Shown here: positions 7,861 to 18,260 of the stretch, piece after piece
Layout of the letters: the number at the start of each line of letters is the position of its first letter
Numbering within the stretch: the first letter of the stretch is position 1
Assembly: GCA_001579985.1 (NCBI GenBank)
Contig: LRSR01010748.1
Location: forward strand, 1 to 23,119
DNA length: 23,119 nt
Direction: 5' to 3'
Origin: Hypsibius dujardini
Taxonomy: Eukaryota > Tardigrada > Eutardigrada > Parachela > Hypsibiidae
Notes under the pieces: generated by a model
The model's database searches: none
Told to the model about the DNA's origin: nothing
The model's input: only the letters and a program-made list of their open reading frames with translations
Made by a program: the position numbers and the translations under genes

Positions 7861-10800
7861 ATGGCAGCCTACGACGGCGTGAACGGCAACGGAACCGGTG
7901 AGACTCATGTCCGCGATGTGTCCGACGATTCCGCGGAGAAGGACATGAATGGTGCGCAAATTGCGAGCGAAACAGCTCACATCCCCACGGCGGACGCTGC
8001 TGAGAACGGTCAGAAGGGCCACGGCCGAGCGGGCGATGAGACAACCGTTCGCGACGCTTCCCAGCCCGGATCACAGAGCAACAACAACGGAATCGCTCAG
8101 AAACAGGCCGCACCGGTCAAGAAGTACTCGTTTTCGGTGGATGCACCGCCGTTTGTCCCGTCCGCGCCGTGGAAACCGCCCTCAGTGTCGGTGGATGCGA
8201 CTGTGGCCGGAGGTGCGACTGTGGCCGGAGGTGCGGTGGCGAGCGATGTGACTGCATTGCCGGCTGTTCCCTCATACAGCGACGCGGTGTCGGGACATTT
8301 AAGTAATATCGCGGCAGCAGGCGAGCATGTCCGGGAGAAGTTGCAGGAGATTACAGCTGTAGTGCCCATTCTGCCTGCTAGCGGTGACGCGGTGAATCTT
8401 GGGGAGTCGAGCGCCCCATTGGCTACGAATTCGCAACCAGGTCAGTCGATGGAATGGTGTTGACATAGTGTTTGTTCGAAGGGAAATGGCAAATGGTTGT
8501 ATTTACCACCATTTGTTTCGCAAACTTGGCTGCTTGATTGATCGATTGCGGGTGTCACTTTGGTCTTTGGTGTAACATTTGTTCGTTAACGAGCCTTTGA
8601 TTGAATGATTGCTGACATAATCTTCTCAATTCATAAATCGTATAAGCATCGCTTGATTGGATTGTTTGCGCAAAATTAGATTTTTATGACTGTTTTTGAA
8701 GTCCTGTAGATCAATTGATCGATTGACGTGACAGCATCCACAAACACTTTACTCATGGCAGTTTCTTTTTTATCCAAATCAAAATTCCAAATAAATCAAC
8801 TGACTAAATTGATCATTGGCGTCTTTTGATTTTCATCGATTCTTTTGTACCTTAACAAAGGCGGAGGTCACGAGCAAGTGACGCCTCTGGATGAGAAGCT
8901 CCACGCCATCTCGCCCGCTCAGGAAGGCATCGTTGAAGATTGTCCAGCGTCATTTGACCTGCCGAATGCAGCGAACGAACAGCCCACCGCTTCATCCTCG
9001 ACTTGCGAGACTGTTGTCCGAAACACTGATGCCACGACCGTCTCCCACGAAGTGCAGGAGATTAACGCAGCTATTTACGATGAATCCGCGGCAGTACCAG
9101 AGTGGTTGGACGTTCTCGGGAACGGCGGAGTGATGAAGAAGGTATTAACTTGCCAGAGAGCTTGTCCATTGGTGGATTGCTTTGATTGGTGGATTGCTTT
9201 GATTGGTGGATTTTGGTCGTTTTTTCGTAACGGTGGGGCGTTTACTAATTCCATTTCTGAATCACTCTACAGACTGTGGTGAAGGGACAGCCCGGCACGA
9301 GACCAGTCAGGTCGAACATCGTTACCGTCCGCACCAGCGCGCAGGTCTTGAACAGTGATCTGGAGGCCAGTGCCGCGTTCCGGCTGGTGGACCAGAATCA
9401 ATCTCTTCGGTTCTCAGTCGGTGATCTAGAGGTCATTCAGGGCCTTGATCTTGCTGTGAGTCTTCAGTGTCCTGAATAGTGTTCTTGATTGGTCAGATAA
9501 CAAGGCGCTGTCTCTGACAATTTTGATGTAGTTTCGCCTCATTTGGCTATTTTTGATCTGATTGATTGATCTGATTGATGATGATGCGTTCGTTCGTTCC
9601 TTTCTTCCAGGTCCAGCTCATGGATATTGGCGAAGTTGCCGAAGTGAAGATTTCACCAAAGCACGCGTATGGCGAGATTGGATAGTAAGAGAAATAAACC
9701 GAAGTAAAAAACAGAACTTGGCTAAACTAAAGTTTTAATGACTATTTTTTTTTTAGTCTCTGAAAAAGCTAAATTAATGTTTTATTCACTAGACATTTAG
9801 CTGGAAAAAATTTGACTAAAAATTAGTTTTTTTTTGTCATCCCTAGGATTTCTTTTATCTAACGGCATATGGTTTTTCATCCATGCCTTCTTCCAATGTA
9901 GCCAGGCAGACGGAGTTCCCACGGTCCCCGGTGATGCGACGCTCCTGTATACTATCGAGCTGTTGAAGGTGGAGCCGCCACAGGAGATAGAAAATCTCAC
10001 AACTGCGGAGCGTATCCAGATTGCGTGAGTCTCATGCGAAACTCTTCCGGTCTTGTAAATGCGGTGTGTGCATATGCCCCTTTGTTTTGTCTGCACAGGC
10101 ACCATAAAGTTGATCGCGGCAACTTCTGGTACAATCGGAAAGAGCCCATGCTATCTTTGAGCTTGTATCAGCGCGCGGTCAGCCTGTTGGAGGCTCCGAG
10201 TGATCGGTACATAGCACCCGAGGAGACTGTCCTGCTCAATGCCGCCAAAGCACGCGCCTATGGTAACCTCTCTTCCGCCCAAGTCCAGGTTAGTGCGGGA
10301 TCCCGTGATGAGGTCTTTGATCTTGTCTTGGATTTGATGACTTGACTCTTTTTTTCTTGGCTGTTTGTTTGCCCACAACTTCTCGTGATTTTGTATGCGT
10401 CTCTGTAGTCTGAGTATATAAATGACCAGTCTTCCTTTTCCGTAGGAAGGAGTGTGGGATGAAGGCTTGCGATCGGTCAATAATGCCCTCCGCTACGACG
10501 CCAATAACGGCAAACTCTGGCTGTAGGTTACTGAGCTTACACACGTGGCAAAAACCTTGCGCTAACCGAGTTGAGCCTTTATACTCGTTCAACGCATGTT
10601 GTACACAGCCGCGAGTTGAAGTGCTTAATTCGGTCAGCGCAAGGTTTTTGCCACCTGTGTAGTATTGTGTTTATTCTTGTTACTGGGAATGGATGGTTGA
10701 ATGGTGTTTTGGTTGAATTCACAGTCGGAAGGTCAAGATTTACAAGGAGAAGGGGCAAATTGAGGATGCTGTTAATGCATGTGAAGATCTTCTGCAGAAG

Positions 10801-11675
10801 GGTTCACTGGTGGGAGAGTCATTTCACCAGGTATGTACGTGCGCACTCACAACTCCTAGTACTTGAGGTGTCGTGTCTGAATCTTTCTCGATGCCAGTGA
10901 CTTTTCACGGGTATGTATGCATGTCTGTTGCGAATGTCCGTGTCTGATTGTACACGGCATGGCTCTCATTCCCGGCTTAAAGGGCCCTTCCCTACTACGA
11001 GCACTTACGTACCGTTTGGTAATTACGGTTCTTGAATTCCTGACTGATTCTATTGCCAAGTTGCCTGCCGTGTCTTACGATAATACTTTGTAGTCATTCA
11101 GTATTATTCAAGACGACTGCCGGTCTCTTGTCTACTCATGTTACTGTAATACCGCGTGGAAGTGGTGGGAGCGGCGTTCGTTTTGAATGATGTTCCCTAG
11201 CATGAAGCGAACGCCGCTCCCACAATTTCCACCACTTCCACGCGGCACTACAGTACCTTAGCCTTGTCTGTACCCGCATCATCTTTTGTTGCGTATTAAG
11301 CCAGATTGTTGCTGCTCGGGTATGACAGGGTTCCGTTGTTGCGGCTCGGTTGTGACAGAGTTCCGTTGTTTGTTCTTGAAGAATGCTCGTCGTGAGCTGA
11401 CTGTGCTGCGAAAGAGCAAGCGCCAAGCGGACGACAAGGAGAAAGCCATGTACCAACGGATGCTCGGCAGCCAGTCCAAACTCTCGGGGGGTCAGGCCGG
11501 CGGGAGCAGTCGGACCTCTCCTCAGCCGGAAGAAGTCAGACCTACCAGCAGCGGTGGCGGTCGGGCCCCGGACTCTGGCAATCCCAACCGGAAATTGCTC
11601 TTGTTTGGGGTCGCTGCAGCTGTTGCTGTGGCGGGAGCCATCATCGGAATCCGCTACTACCAAACGAGTCACTGA
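7861..11675 (+). CDS. FKBP8: FKBP8/FKBP38-like tail-anchored immunophilin with N-terminal PAM2-like motif
   Basis: Membrane-anchored co-chaperone of the FKBP8 family, which acts at the mitochondrial outer membrane and ER with Hsp90, Bcl-2 and mitophagy partners. Nine coding exons: 7861-8440, 8861-9141, 9273-9455, 9611-9684, 9902-10024, 10099-10288, 10446-10522, 10725-10830, 11382-11675. All phases agree; 635 aa against roughly 355-413 in human. ATG has context AAAATGG. Residues 1-270 are a long disordered region. The family-specific EWLDVLGNG opens the FKBP domain (about 275-395: FSVGDLEVIQGLDLAV, LMDIGEVAEVKISPKHAYG). As in human FKBP8, leucine replaces the active-site tryptophan and other catalytic residues are lost, so PPIase activity is probably weak. 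TPR helices span about 408-545 (YQRAVSLL, KLWLRKVKIYKEKGQIEDAV), then YQRMLGS. A single TM helix at about 610-628 with a short basic/aromatic tail RYYQTSH marks a tail anchor. FSVDAPPFVPS (91-101) resembles PAM2. Introns 7 and 8 carry fold-back elements. Confidence 0.96.
8125..8163 (+). other. PAM2-like (PABP MLLE-binding) motif in FKBP8
   Basis: Codes YSFSVDAPPFVPS at residues 89-101. PAM2 peptides follow roughly LNxxAxxFxP with an essential phenylalanine; the form LSVNAPEFYPS in Paip1-type motifs matches closely. The motif lies in a low-complexity, predicted disordered region, as PAM2 motifs do. Binding is inferred. Confidence 0.65.
8197..8232 (+). repeat. In-frame 18-bp tandem duplication in FKBP8 exon 1
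   Basis: Two identical copies of an 18-base unit (GCGACTGTGGCCGGAGGT) encode the repeated ATVAGG segment in the disordered N-terminus. Exact identity suggests a recent event. Confidence 0.9.
8441..8860 (+). other. FKBP8 intron 1, rich in TTGATTGAT motifs
   Basis: Donor GTCAGT and acceptor AACAAAG. Contains at least four TTGATTGA/GATCGATTG-type motifs (near 8532, 8597, 8651 and 8708). No coding segment seen. Confidence 0.7.
10541..10660. repeat. Fold-back element family A, copy 1 (FKBP8 intron 7)
   Basis: About 115-120 bases with inverted arms 10541-10571 and 10627-10660 (core GGCAAAAACCTTGCGCT). A close homologue lies at 18261-18375. Two copies with different flanks support a mobile, non-autonomous element. 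Confidence 0.9.
11142..11255. repeat. Fold-back element (FKBP8 intron 8)
   Basis: Inverted arms 11142-11180 and 11208-11255 share CGCGTGGAAGTGGTGG and GGAGCGGCGTTCG. The right arm has about 10 extra bases (ATTTCCACC region). The loop is short (about 27 bases), so transcripts would form a strong hairpin. No related copy elsewhere in the window. Confidence 0.85.
11312..11371 (+). repeat. Diverged 2-copy tandem repeat of about 30 bp
   Basis: GCTCGG, TGACAG and TTCCGTTGTT recur in the same order in two adjacent units just before the acceptor of FKBP8 exon 9. Confidence 0.6.
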
Positions 11676-12303
11676 GAAATTCAACCGCCCCCACTTCCCT
11701 CCCATTTGCATCGGCGCGGATGGATATCTGAGCTTCTCTCGTCTGAGAGAAAGGCTGCTGTTGCTTCATAGTTTGCATTCTTAGAGGGGCATTTGATAAG
11801 TGTGATGATGGCTGTCGTCCTCGTGGGTTCTACTGAGCACATGCAACACAGGCGGACTCCAACAAGAGCGGTCGGATCGCGTTACAACTCTCCTGTTTGT
11901 TTTCTCCTCGGTGTTTTTGATTTTAAAGATAGATGGATGCGTGGAAGAACCCGCTTGATGTGATACCCCTTCCTCTCGTCCGTCATCGCTGTGTTGTTTG
12001 CTTTGGTTTTACAGTGTGAGTGAGTACCTTATCCATGTTGAGTGACGCTAGTGTTTTTGGCCTATCCTAACCTTGCTGATTTACTTATGAGTGTTTTTGA
12101 TTGTCTGAACCCAAGGGTGTGCCTTAATTGAATTAAATTGACGACACCGTGACTCGTCATGACTACTTAATATGTTGAGGCAAAACATCGGAGTGGCAAC
12201 ATTGGCTTCATCCGTTAGATATGCTTATGTTTGATATTGTTATTGTTCAACGTTCTCAAATACCTCCCTCTGTCTTTCTGCCTGTTTCTGCATGACTGCT
12301 TTA

Positions 12304-12334
<31 letters not shown>

Positions 12335-12710
12335 GCTGTCTGTCTGTCTGTCTGTCTAAATGCCTGCCAGCCTGCTTGACTCTCTGTCTGTCTGTCTGTC
12401 TATCTGTCTATCTGTTTGTTTGTCCGTCCGTCTCTCTGTCTGTCTATCGATCTCCGTGTCGGGACTTCAGTGTGCCAGTATATAATCCCACCTTCCCCCC
12501 TGCTCGCATTCTTGCTCTTGCATCAATCCAACAAGATGCAGCCTTCGGCTTTATGTTCATTTCGTGCATCGTTCGTGATCCGGCTACATGTGTGCACATA
12601 ATACGCGACGGAAATAATGAATAACTCTATTTTTTGGAACATTATACGAAAATCTCTTATGAAAGACATATTGTCATATTTTTATGCAAATCGACCATTG
12701 ACAATCCTCT
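11676..12710. other. Convergent 3' intergenic region
   Basis: Lies between the FKBP8 stop (11675, plus) and the receptor stop (12711, minus), so it should hold both 3' UTRs. No clear AATAAA was found on either strand. A TCTG array occupies 12302-12450. Plus ORFs in the array are repeat translations. Confidence 0.65.
12302..12450. repeat. TCTG microsatellite
   Basis: Interrupted TCTG tetramer array with TGCC, TATC and TTTG variants. Same family as the CAGA arrays but in opposite orientation on the plus strand. Confidence 0.95.
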
Positions 12711-13305
12711 CTAATCAAACGACGAGGCATTTGAGTGAACATCGTCGTAGATACGGGACTTTGACTTCGTGCGGCTGGATGATGCTGATTTTTTACCGGC
12801 GACAGCGGTTCCATTCCTCAGAGCAACTTTTCGGTTCGTCGTCCCCACGTTGGCCGCACTTGAGCGAGATCTCTCCTCAGACACCAGGCTCTTCTTCGAA
12901 GAGACCGGCGACTGCGGCAAATACGGCGGCAGTTGATGCGCCTTCTGCTGTTGCTTCTGATAGATTGAGCACTGCAGTGGGCCGCCGACAAAGTGGGCAC
13001 TGTAAGACTCCCTGCTGCTGGAGCTGGCCAGCCCCTCAGACTGAACACGCTTGGGGACCGAGAAATACTGGTCGGGGCCAGTTGGAGGGGCTCTGCAGTG
13101 GGGGTGGTTGCTGTGGTTGTTGTTGAGGTCGGACATCTTGGAGGCAGTAACCGGGGTCAGCGGTGGTGTCCACCGGGGTGGAGGGCCGAGTGGGTGATGG
13201 ACGGCATTGCCCTTCTCGCCTTGGATCCCCTAGAAAGCGTGAACAATTATAAAATGGACAGATGGACAGGCGGGCAGACAGTAAGGCATTCAGGCAAAGA
13301 GACAC

Positions 13306-13384
<79 letters not shown>

Positions 13385-16300
13385 AACCGACAGACAAACA
13401 GACAGACAGACAGGCAGGCAGGCAGACAGACAGATTGACAGACAGACATTTAGCTAAACAGACAGTTCTGACTATCTAGACAAGCACTAACTGTCTTTTC
13501 CAAGTAGTCTTGACTTACATCGTTGCCTTTGGTCCATTGTCGACCGAGTCCTCCAGAGAAACTGCTGTCGCCACACACCTACAAAAAATTATTTATGCTT
13601 TTCATCTCTACCAAATATCTTGCAAAACAACTATTGACTATGAATTTGTATTCTTCATGTGTCTGCTTACGTTTTTTGAAAAGAAATCTCTTATCGCACG
13701 CCAGATGAAACTCCGGCAGATCTCCTTCCGCAGGTTCTTCGAATAAATGCCATACAAGTACGGGTTGAGGATGGAATTGGAGACGGCAAAGAGGAACAAC
13801 GACTCCTGCACCGTCTGGTCCAGCATCTGCGCCGACTTGCGGTCAAACTGATACCACAGCACCAGCACCGCGTACGGCGTGAAGCAGATGATGAAGACCG
13901 ATACGATCAACACTGCAATCAATCAACCCATCAATCAAGAGTCGACCCCGTCAAACTCTTCATTATGTACGTACACGTTAGTTTGAGTGTCCGATTGCGG
14001 GCCCGCTCGATCTTCGAAAGGTCCGACTGCTGCCGTGCCGTCATCGAAGCGGTCGTCACACGGAACCGGCTCGTGGAGACGAAACTGGCACTCCGGCCAC
14101 ACGCAACACGGAGACCTCCGTCAGCACCGTTGTGGGTCATGCCGGCCGTTGTAAGGGGACCCTGGGTGCCGCAATTGGACAGCTTATCGTGACTCAGAAA
14201 CAACGTCGAAGCCGGATCTACGGAGCACACAAACACACACAGAGTCATTTATTAGGGCCATGTCTTTTTTTATTTAAAGTACCACACACACACACTGTCG
14301 TCACGCGGGATTAGGCGCACTTTGCGGGAAGAGTGATTGTGAATTTAATTATAAGAGCTCTCTATATCAGCATGTACTGCGGTGACGGGCAGGGAACCTT
14401 CAAAGACGGCTGACGCGGGTATTTTAGGGTCGTGGGGGAAGGGGGGAGGGTTGTAATTCTAAAATACGACTTTTTGTTTCCATCGTCATCTTCGTTAAAT
14501 CGGCATGATGCAGGGCGGCGTTCTCTCATCCGGACAAACTGCGTAAGCCGATGTCTGCGGCGAAGAAATGTCTCTGGCAGTCAGGCCTGTCAATCTTCGG
14601 AGCGTGGGTCGCGACCTCGACTACAGACGGAGGACCCGTTTTTTGGCAGCGAGATCGTTACAAGCTTCCTTTCAATCCGACACGGTCTAGTCAAAATGCA
14701 GTCGGGAAATTCACCTTGAGCATTTAACAAAGTTTGACAAATGTCCGGCAGAAATTGCCAAAGTTAACCAAGTTTCACTCTTTTTAAGTGAAAAAGGTCT
14801 CCGCAGGCTGTAAGCTGGCCAAAAGTTCTAAACATATGTGGTTTATTCCATCAACCAAGTTGACCATCTATTAACAGTCTTTAAAAACAATTATCTGAGT
14901 TGGGTTGTTAACTGGCACGAGGTCAGTGGTCAAAGAAGACGTCTGTTGTTTTGTCAAAAAATGACTAAAACTGATTACTACGGAAACTCATCCATTGATT
15001 GATGTTTTAACCAAACATGACACGGACAAGTGGAAGAAACAGTTTTCATTGGTAATTTTGTTTCTAACTCGACACTGGACATTGGTCGGCCAAAAAAAAC
15101 GTAAAGTTTTCAAAGTCGCCCAAAAAAATGTAAAATTAATTTTTTTCTTAATTGAGCAGAACTAAAATATGAAGCACCGGGCGTTAACGGGTTAATTGTT
15201 TCATTAAAAAGTATTGGTTGTTATAAAGGGAGTAACAAATGGCAGGTTTTTGAAAAGCCTCCGGGTCTCTTGGTTGAAAAAGCATTGAACAACGTCAACA
15301 TTGGAAATTTCAGGCAGTATGAGGCAAAGTCTGTTTTTCGGCTCACCCTCCACTTAGTCGATAAATCGGCTCACTCATGGATTTCTCTTTGATAGCAGCT
15401 GCTTGATTGTTTGATTTCTAGAGGTGCTATAGTATACTAGGATACAGTGCAGCAAATCAAACAATCAAGCACCAGCCATCAAAGAGAAATCTATGAGTGA
15501 GCCGATTTATCGACCAAGTGGAGGGTGAGCCGCAATACAGATTTTGCCTCATACAGTAGATAGGGGGAGGGATTGGGGAACCCCGGATTCTGTGATGTTG
15601 AATGCGTAGGCGTACAATTTCCGCAAACATTCTGAGAATGTCTGCTTTAATTGGAAGCAATTCTCGATTGTTGTACGGAAACGCAAAATGAAGGTTAAAC
15701 ACTTACATGTTAGGATATGCGTATAAAATTGCCTTTAGCGGATGGACGATTATCAGACACACGATTACCGGATATGAAGCTTAGGTTAGCGCTTGACGTA
15801 TGGAATGGGAGAGCCGATAGGAAGGGACAGTTAAGCCCCGCCTCCCTCGGTATGGCCCTGCACTCGGTTGAACGTTCAGTCTGATTCACTGTTCTCTGAC
15901 TGGCTGACGTTCAATCTGATTCACTGTTCTCTGATTGGCTGACGTTCAATTTGATTCACTGTTCTCTGACTGGCTAAAGTTCAATCTGATTCACTGTTCT
16001 CTTATTGGCTGGCGTTCAATTTGATTCACTGTTCTCTTATTGGATGACGTTCAGTCTGATTCACTGTTCTCTGCTTGGCTGACGTTCAATCTGATTCACT
16101 GTTCTCTGCTTGGCTAATTTCGTACAGTTTACTCGTTGAGCTCGATTGATTGATTGAACAGTCGTGCTTTTCCGTATATTTCTCCCTACAGTTATAATTT
16201 GGTGAACGGCACTGAATAGGCACGGCCCAGGCTGGTCAAAATTTACGGGTAGGGCAGAAAAGTGTCCCTTGAGATCGCGAGCATACGGTACCGGAACCTG

Positions 16301-17609
16301 TCTGTCCAATAACACGTGTGGCCTTTATCCAATGTCTAATTTATTTATTCAATTTCAAATGACCGCTGAGTGAGTCTTTTATAGCCGTGTGCGTGCGACC
16401 TTATTCTCAGGTGACCGATAAATGAGATGAAAAGGAATCTCAGAAAATATCTTCACGACTTCCGCTTTGGGATTTTATTCTATTAAACACACCTGTCTCA
16501 ACGGGAACATTGAGCAGAAACGTTGATCTCCTATCCAGACATATTATTGTGTTGATTTTGAATTCAAAATTGACCCCCGATATAATTGACAATTACAGAC
16601 ACGCCTTAATTACTGTAATAACGGATATCAATCTGAGTCAGTATCTCGAATCTAATGGAACGTGGAATTCATCCAATTTATTTATCAATTTCAAACGGCA
16701 AGTTTTTTTTGAGCCGTGCATGCGACCTCCTGGTAACTTGACTGAGGCACAAAATATTCATGCTCTCGCCCGTTTAGCCTTATCCTTGTGAGCTGCACTC
16801 TTAGTGCCTTGGTACTTATTTAGGGATATTTGCCTGTAACAGATGGACGTAAGTATTTACCTGCGGGATGGCGCTGACTTGTCGCTTTGAGCCGACGCGT
16901 TATGGAGATCTTACTGAGAATGAGTCCGTAGGCGATCACCGTCACCAGCAGCGGAAAAACATACATGATGCAGATGGAGAACACGTTGTAGAACGCCTCG
17001 AAAAAGGGATTCTTGAAATAACCTAAATTGCCGCGTGCGCGCGCAAGGGGGAAAACAGGAAGGGAAATGTCAGTTAAGAGGAAAGGTTTGTCTCGTACAG
17101 GATATAGAGAGACAGCATGACGCCCACTGTGCACAGACAGACAGCCGGTCAGGGACAGACAGACAACCGGTTAGAGACCGACAGACAGCCGGTCAGGGGA
17201 CCGACAGACGCCGGTCAGGGGATAGGCAGACAGCCGGTCAGGGATAGACAGACAGCCGGTCAGGGGATAGACAGACAGCCGGTCAGGGACAGACAGACAA
17301 CCGGTTAGAGACCGACAGACAGCCGGTCAGGGGACCGACAGACAGCCGGTCAGGGGACCGACAGACAGCCGGTCAGGGACAGACAGACAACCGGTTAGAG
17401 ACCGACAGAAAGCCGGTCAGGGGACAGACAGACAGCCGTTCAGGGGACCGACAGACAGCCGGTCAGGGACCAAAGTCAGCACAGACAAACACTTCCACAG
17501 TCCAGACACACAAGCTGCAGGGGGGCTTTTTACCTGTTGAAACACAGTCGTAGATGATTACGTCCGGTAATTCCTCAATTTCCCCCGAAGTGGTGCGGAA
17601 TATGATTAA
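12711..17609 (-). CDS. Peptide GPCR of the GnRH/AKH/corazonin receptor family (partial, TM5 to C-terminus)
   Basis: Rhodopsin-class neuropeptide receptor of the plasma membrane; this superfamily (GnRH, adipokinetic hormone, corazonin, ACP receptors) usually couples to Gq. Six exons (minus): 17609-17534, 17022-16861, 14217-13975, 13912-13671, 13578-13519, 13229-12711, phases agreeing throughout; 433 aa to the stop. The fragment starts in extracellular loop 2 ([22 protein letters not shown], with the conserved loop cysteine). TM5 is near residues 37-60 ([20 protein letters not shown]). The third intracellular loop is a long S/T/R-rich exon. TM6 carries [21 protein letters not shown]7 is [20 protein letters not shown] then YLYG. 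LWYxFDxxSAxxxDQxVQxxLFLFA is typical of the AKH/corazonin branch. The tail is about 200 residues, Q/S-rich with basic clusters. Exons for TM1-TM4 and the DRY-type motif are not seen up to 23119, so they lie outside. The exact ligand class cannot be set. Confidence 0.93.
13261..13450. repeat. CAGA microsatellite in a receptor intron
   Basis: Long CAGA array inside the intron between the exons ending at 13519 and starting at 13229. It yields false DRQTDRQT and SVCLSVCL ORFs. Confidence 0.95.
15315..15556. repeat. Large fold-back element, arms of about 103 bp
   Basis: Left arm 15315-15417 and right arm 15454-15556 are near-perfect inverted complements (for example GTGAGCCGATTTATCGA on the right), separated by only about 36 bases. 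The terminal sequence is CAGTATGAGGC. Both arms contain the TTGATTGTTTGATTT motif, which is therefore older than or part of the element. Confidence 0.92.
15795..16290. repeat. Fold-back element family B, long copy with internal tandem array
   Basis: The right end (16263-16290) has TGTCCCTTGAGATCG and ends CATACGGTA; the left end (about 15795-15831) carries a diverged inverted version with GAAGGGACAGTTAAGCCCC. The interior has the 35-bp array. The same ends and interior occur at 19888-20173. Confidence 0.75.
15874..16118. repeat. Seven tandem copies of a 35-bp unit
   Basis: Copies start at 15874, 15909, 15944, 15979, 16014, 16049 and 16084, spaced exactly 35 bases. The unit begins GTTCAATCTGATTCACTGTT and continues CTCTGATTGGCTGAC, with a few substitutions per copy. 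It lies inside the family B element; one related unit is present in the short copy. Confidence 0.95.
17135..17470. repeat. Minisatellite with about 23-bp units in a receptor intron
   Basis: About 15 units like GACAGACAGCCGGTCAGGGG plus ACC, lying in the 511-base intron 17023-17533. A variant unit with AACCGGTTAGAGACC recurs at about 17165, 17300 and 17390, hinting at higher-order duplication. Confidence 0.9.
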
Positions 17610-17724
17610 CTGGAAAAGAGCAAAGCAGGAAACAATAGTTTAATACAAGTATAGGGTAATTGGTCCGCTGATCGTATCGGTATGCAAAACAACGCATTCA
17701 TGCACTGTAGCACATACAGGTACT

Positions 17725-17925
17725 GTAATTATTATTGAATTTAACTTGATTGAACTCACTTAAAAGGACCCTATTTTAAATATAATATTAAACATACAGT
17801 TATTTATAAATAACATACAAATAATATATAAAATTAATAATAGAAATATAGAAATACATAATGATTTCATAAAGAAGTGTATGTTCTTCTATTTAAGTGA
17901 GTTGCTTTAAGTCGAATTAATTGTG
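17725..17925. repeat. Imperfect AT-rich fold-back
   Basis: GAACTCACTTAAA near 17752 and its complement in TTTAAGTGAGTT near 17893 anchor imperfect arms that extend outward through AATTAATT/AATTATTA. The loop is very AT-rich. Confidence 0.5.
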
Positions 17926-18163
17926 ATTGCACTGTGGGATATGTATAGTCTACAGAAGTGTATCATCTGTGATAATCTACTGTGAAAATGATACGCATTG
18001 TATCATATCGTGTGTCGCGAGGTCTGGGCAACTTCTTAGGGACACGGTCTTTGTGTTTTCGTGGGTTACGTAAATAGGGATATATATATATGTGTATAAA
18101 TATATATGTGTATAAATATAGATACGAATACATGTATATATATGTATATATGTACGTATATAA

Positions 18164-18246
18164 GGGTTACATATATACGTGTGGGTTACATATATACGTG
18201 TGGGTTACATATATACGTGTGGGTTACGTATATACGTGTGGGTTAC
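18164..18246. repeat. Tandem 19-bp repeat, about 4.4 copies
   Basis: Units of GGGTTACATATATACGTGT start at 18164, 18183, 18202, 18221 and 18240. The last full copy has one change and the array runs directly into fold-back family A copy 2. Confidence 0.95.
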
Positions 18247-18260
18247 AAATATGAACACAA

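Larger units (their letters stand above)
14218..16860 (-). other. 2.6-kb intron of the receptor gene
   Basis: Donor GTAAAT after the TM5 exon and acceptor CCGTAG before the third-loop exon. Contains a 240-bp fold-back (15315-15556) and a repeat-bearing element (about 15795-16290). The stretches 14300-15300 and 16300-16800 show no coding exon or repeat that I recognise; a plus ORF at 16510-16791 is A/T-rich and unsupported. Confidence 0.8.

Noticed and set aside
18164-18246. Regularly spaced repeats considered as a CRISPR array
   Set aside because: Units are directly adjacent with no unique spacers, and the genome is clearly eukaryotic with introns.
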